In this document: positions 5,484-7,205 of the stretch, piece after piece
How the letters are laid out: each line of letters starts with the position of its first letter
Numbering within the stretch: the first letter of the stretch is position 1
Assembly (NCBI GenBank): GCA_023402915.1
Contig: JAEYFO010000154.1
Location: 1 to 7,205 of the forward strand
Length of the DNA stretch: 7,205 nucleotides
DNA from: Bacillota bacterium
Lineage (GTDB): Bacteria > Bacillota > Clostridia > Christensenellales > CALWSW01
Direction of reading: 5' to 3'
Position numbers and translations under genes: made by a program
The notes under the pieces: model-generated
What the model was told of the DNA's origin: nothing
Databases searched by the model: none
Seen by the model: the letters and a program-made list of their open reading frames with translations, nothing else

Positions 5484-5683
5484 AACAACACGTGGTGGAA
5501 GGCCGCCGCTGTGCGCGCCGTCAAGACGATCGCTCAGACTGCCGTGGCCACCATCGGCCCACGGCGGCCCTCTCGCAGGTGGATTGGGTGCTGGTCGCAA
5601 GCTCGGCGGCGCTGGCGGGCGTGCTGAGCCTGCTCACGTCGATCGCGGGACTTCCCGAAGTCAAGGCCGAAATCGAAGAGTGA
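5484..5683 (+). pseudogene. Phage holin (r1t-like) pseudogene: no start codon, frameshifted
   Basis: Two frames together give one holin. From 5484 to 5558 the translation is NNTWWKAAAVRAVKTIAQ then TAVATIG; after two extra bases (CC, 5559-5560) it continues in the next frame from 5561 as TAALSQVDWVLVASSAALAG, then VLSLLTSIAGLPEVKAEIEE to TGA at 5681-5683. Joined, they match the small r1t-type holins, with an amphipathic N-terminus and two membrane segments, which make the membrane pores that release lysin. No ATG/GTG/TTG lies in frame just before NNTWW and there is no ribosome binding site; the only in-frame start is a TTG at 5400 in unrelated AT-rich sequence. So the start has been lost and the frame broken. 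No lysin gene is adjacent. Confidence 0.75.
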
Positions 5684-5740
5684 AATGAAACGACAAAATC
5701 CCCGGGGCAGGCGCTCCGAGGTGTGCTGCGTTTTGGAATA

Positions 5741-5778
5741 GAAAAACTGCCGGAAAGGAGTTACCCTCGCGGCAGTTT
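5741..5778 (-). terminator. Leftward intrinsic terminator without its gene
   Basis: AAACTGCCG (5744-5752) and CGGCAGTTT (5770-5778) form a perfect 9-bp stem around a 17-nt loop. A T-run follows only on the minus strand (five As at 5742-5746 on the + strand, partly inside the stem), so it would stop transcription coming from the right. No minus-strand gene remains upstream of it; it may belong to a deleted prophage gene. Confidence 0.55.
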
Positions 5779-5935
5779 GATCGTCAGACAGAACACGTTT
5801 TGGAAACTTTTGCGATTTGTCTACGCGGACAACCGCCAAACCTTTTCGCCTTCTTTTTCGTGTTACTATCGTGTTACTAATAGACCGGATTCTACCCATT
5901 TCCGCCCAGCTGAACGGTTCAGAATTTGGGCGTTT
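5779..5935. other. Non-coding gap between prophage remnant and hflX promoter
   Basis: The whole stretch from 5684 to 6039 (about 355 bp) has no gene that I can support. This part holds an 11-bp tandem duplication at 5858-5879 and otherwise no recognisable reading frame with a ribosome binding site. It probably contains the right-hand edge of the prophage remnant, but I cannot place the edge. Confidence 0.4.
5858..5879. repeat. Perfect 11-bp tandem duplication
   Basis: TCGTGTTACTA occurs twice head to tail, at 5858-5868 and 5869-5879. It lies in the gap before hflX near the presumed prophage edge. It could be a slippage product or paired binding sites, for example arm-type sites of a missing integrase. 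Confidence 0.6.
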
Positions 5936-5936
5936 C

Positions 5937-5971
5937 TGAGCGTCGCGAAACGCTCAAAACTGTGGTATAAT
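5937..5971 (+). promoter_or_regulatory. hflX promoter: extended -10 with upstream inverted repeat
   Basis: TATAAT at 5966-5971 is preceded by TGG (5963-5965), making an extended -10 box (TGnTATAAT). No good -35 is visible at 16-18 bp, which extended -10 promoters tolerate. A perfect inverted repeat TGAGCGT (5937-5943) and ACGCTCA (5950-5956), six bases apart, covers the place where the -35 would lie. It could be an operator for a repressor or activator, or a hairpin from an upstream unit. The untranslated leader would be about 60 nt. Confidence 0.6.
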
Positions 5972-6039
5972 AAAAATCATTCATGCGCCGGGCGGTCTTT
6001 TTCCTGCCCCTGCGTTTCAACTCAGAAAGGAACTTCATT

Positions 6040-7205
6040 TTGCAGCAGGTAAACGGCAACACCACCGGCGTGCGCCAGGTGCTTCTTTCGCGCATTGCCC
6101 AGCTTTACGAGATGCGGATGGAACCCGGAAAGTTTTTTGACATGGAGCTGGCCCTTGCGCTGGCGGAGTTCACACAGCTGCTGGGGCGGGAGCTTTCGGT
6201 CTATATCTCCCGCGACGGCCGCATTCACGACGTGAGCATCGGCGACAGCAGCAATGTCAAGCTCTCCAACCTCCGCCTGACCCGAAACCTCGACCGGCTG
6301 TGCGGCGTGCGCTGCATCCATACCCATCCGGGCGGAAATCCCCGGCTGTCCAGCGTTGATATCGGCACGCTCAAAAGCGCCAAACTGGACGCCATGTGCG
6401 CCATCTCCGTGGTGGACGGACTGCCGTCCGCTTCTTCCGTGGGCTTCCTCGGGGAAAAGGAGGGAGAGGACTATTCTGTCCTGTTGGACGGGCCTTATCC
6501 CCTTTACCAGATCCCGCACGAGGCCTGGCTCGCCCAGATTGACGCCGCCGACCGCCGCCTGTTTTCCGCCACGGCTTCCGTTGAAAAAAACCGGCGGGAG
6601 CGGGCGATCCTCGTGGGCATCGACACCGGAGCTGAGGCATATGACACGCTCAGCGAGCTGGCGGAACTGGCCGATACTGCCGGCGCGGAAGTGGTGTCGC
6701 TCGAACGGCAGCGCCGCGCCGCGCCCGATTCGGTCTATTATGTCGGCAAGGGCAAGGCCGAAGAACTTTCCCGGCTGGCCAGCGCCAAAGACGCCGATCT
6801 TTTTATTTTTGACGACGAGCTTTCCAGCGTCCAGATCAAAAATCTCGAAGAGATCCTCGGCGCCCGCGTGCTGGACCGCACCAGCCTGATCCTCGACATT
6901 TTTGCCGGACGCGCCCAATCCCGCGAGGGTAAATTGCAAGTCGAGCTGGCTCAGCTGCGCTACCGCCTGCCGCGCCTGATCGGCATGGGGCAGACGCTCT
7001 CCCGGCTGGGCGGCGGCATTGGCACCCGCGGCCCCGGCGAAAAGAAGCTCGAATCCGACCGTCGGCGCATTCGCCGCCAGATCTATCAGCTTGAATGCGA
7101 CCTCAGAGAAGTCACAAAGCAGCGCGCGCTGCGCCGCACCCGGCGGGAGCAGGGAACGCTGCCCGTGGCGGCCATCGTCGGCTATACCAACGCCGGGAAA
7201 TCCAC
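6040..7205 (+). CDS. hflX: HflX ribosome-associated GTPase with N-terminal JAMM-like domain, 3' end outside window
   Basis: Translation starts at TTG (6040-6042) with AAAGGA eight bases upstream; no ATG in frame lies nearby. 388 residues are visible. Residues 1-160 form an extension with E51 in [12 protein letters not shown] and the JAMM-type pattern H94-x-H96-x7-S104-x2-D107 (CIHTHPGG...LSSVD). From about 188 the HflX N-terminal domain begins ([41 protein letters not shown]), followed by the Gly-rich loop [19 protein letters not shown] (324-342), a coiled-coil, and the G1/P-loop GYTNAGKS at 381-388. The remaining G motifs lie beyond the window. HflX binds 50S/70S ribosomes and splits stalled or hibernating ones using GTP. 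Similar extended forms seem usual in clostridia. The metal site looks complete, so peptidase or deubiquitinase-like activity is conceivable but unproven. Confidence 0.92.
   Translation, partial: MQQVNGNTTGVRQVLLSRIAQLYEMRMEPGKFFDMELALALAEFTQLLGRELSVYISRDGRIHDVSIGDSSNVKLSNLRLTRNLDRLCGVRCIHTHPGGNPRLSSVDIGTLKSAKLDAMCAISVVDGLPSASSVGFLGEKEGEDYSVLLDGPYPLYQIPHEAWLAQIDAADRRLFSATASVEKNRRERAILVGIDTGAEAYDTLSELAELADTAGAEVVSLERQRRAAPDSVYYVGKGKAEELSRLASAKDADLFIFDDELSSVQIKNLEEILGARVLDRTSLILDIFAGRAQSREGKLQVELAQLRYRLPRLIGMGQTLSRLGGGIGTRGPGEKKLESDRRRIRRQIYQLECDLREVTKQRALRRTRREQGTLPVAAIVGYTNAGKS

Noticed and set aside
2621..5862. Possible att-like direct repeat: CTTCTTTCGTG (2621-2631) and CTTCTTTTTCGTG (5850-5862)
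   Set aside because: The copies differ by a 2-bp gap, are short and T-rich, and the left copy overlaps phage coding sequence, so chance similarity is more likely than an attachment site.
6022..6939. 305-codon open frame on the minus strand opposite hflX
   Set aside because: The + strand frame gives unmistakable HflX motifs; the antisense frame has no ribosome binding site or recognisable motif.
1..7205. CRISPR arrays, tRNA or rRNA genes, insertion sequences
   Set aside because: I looked for regularly spaced repeats, cloverleaf-like arms with GTTCGA-type T-loops, and transposase motifs on both strands and saw none.

Overview
The window looks like chromosomal DNA from a fairly GC-rich Firmicute, most likely a clostridial (Oscillospiraceae/Ruminococcaceae-like) gut bacterium. 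The reasons are strong AGGAGG-type ribosome binding sites, TTG starts, a ferredoxin-linked 2-oxoacid oxidoreductase tail, an HflX with the long clostridial-type N-terminal extension, and phage proteins of Gram-positive siphovirus type. This placement rests on recognised protein resemblance, not on a search.

Left host region (1-2628). The window opens with the last 39 codons of a 2-oxoacid:ferredoxin oxidoreductase gamma-type subunit on the + strand, closed by a clear intrinsic terminator. Converging on it from the right is a tight three-gene minus-strand operon: a family 2 glycosyltransferase, a HAD-superfamily protein whose motif I reads DLCGT instead of DxDGT, and a polytopic membrane protein with a UbiA-like but aspartate-poor ND...K/E...HP..R motif. 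The gaps between these genes are 2 and 3 nt. They probably act together in making or decorating a lipid-linked or cell-surface glycan.

Middle region (about 2629-5790): a decayed prophage. A minor capsid (MuF-like, Phage_min_cap2) gene has lost its 5' end at the host boundary. Its 3' end switches to a lower-GC segment encoding a His-rich C-terminal domain of polymorphic-toxin type, followed by three small genes: an ATGA-overlapping candidate immunity gene, an acidic 69-aa protein, and a CxxC-containing 73-aa protein. Two intrinsic terminators lie in this cassette. Next comes the first 53 codons of a GP20-type scaffold gene. It is cut at about 4890 and joined head-on to a truncated minus-strand gene resembling small phage ribbon-helix-helix proteins. 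That gene is the last of three tiny minus-strand genes, the other two being predicted single-pass membrane peptides. Further right is a holin pseudogene lacking a start codon and carrying a frameshift, then a leftward-facing terminator whose gene is missing. The remnant lacks terminase, portal, major capsid, tail, lysin and integrase genes within the window.

Right host region (about 5790-7205). About 250 bp of non-coding DNA with an 11-bp tandem duplication and a 7-bp inverted repeat leads to an extended -10 promoter. This precedes hflX, a ribosome-associated GTPase gene that begins with TTG and runs off the window just after its P-loop. Its N-terminal extension carries a complete-looking JAMM/MPN+ signature (HxH-x7-S-x2-D).

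The most promising leads for something new are the toxin-immunity-like cassette stranded in a dead prophage, the glycan operon with substituted catalytic residues in two of its three members, and the JAMM-HflX fusion.
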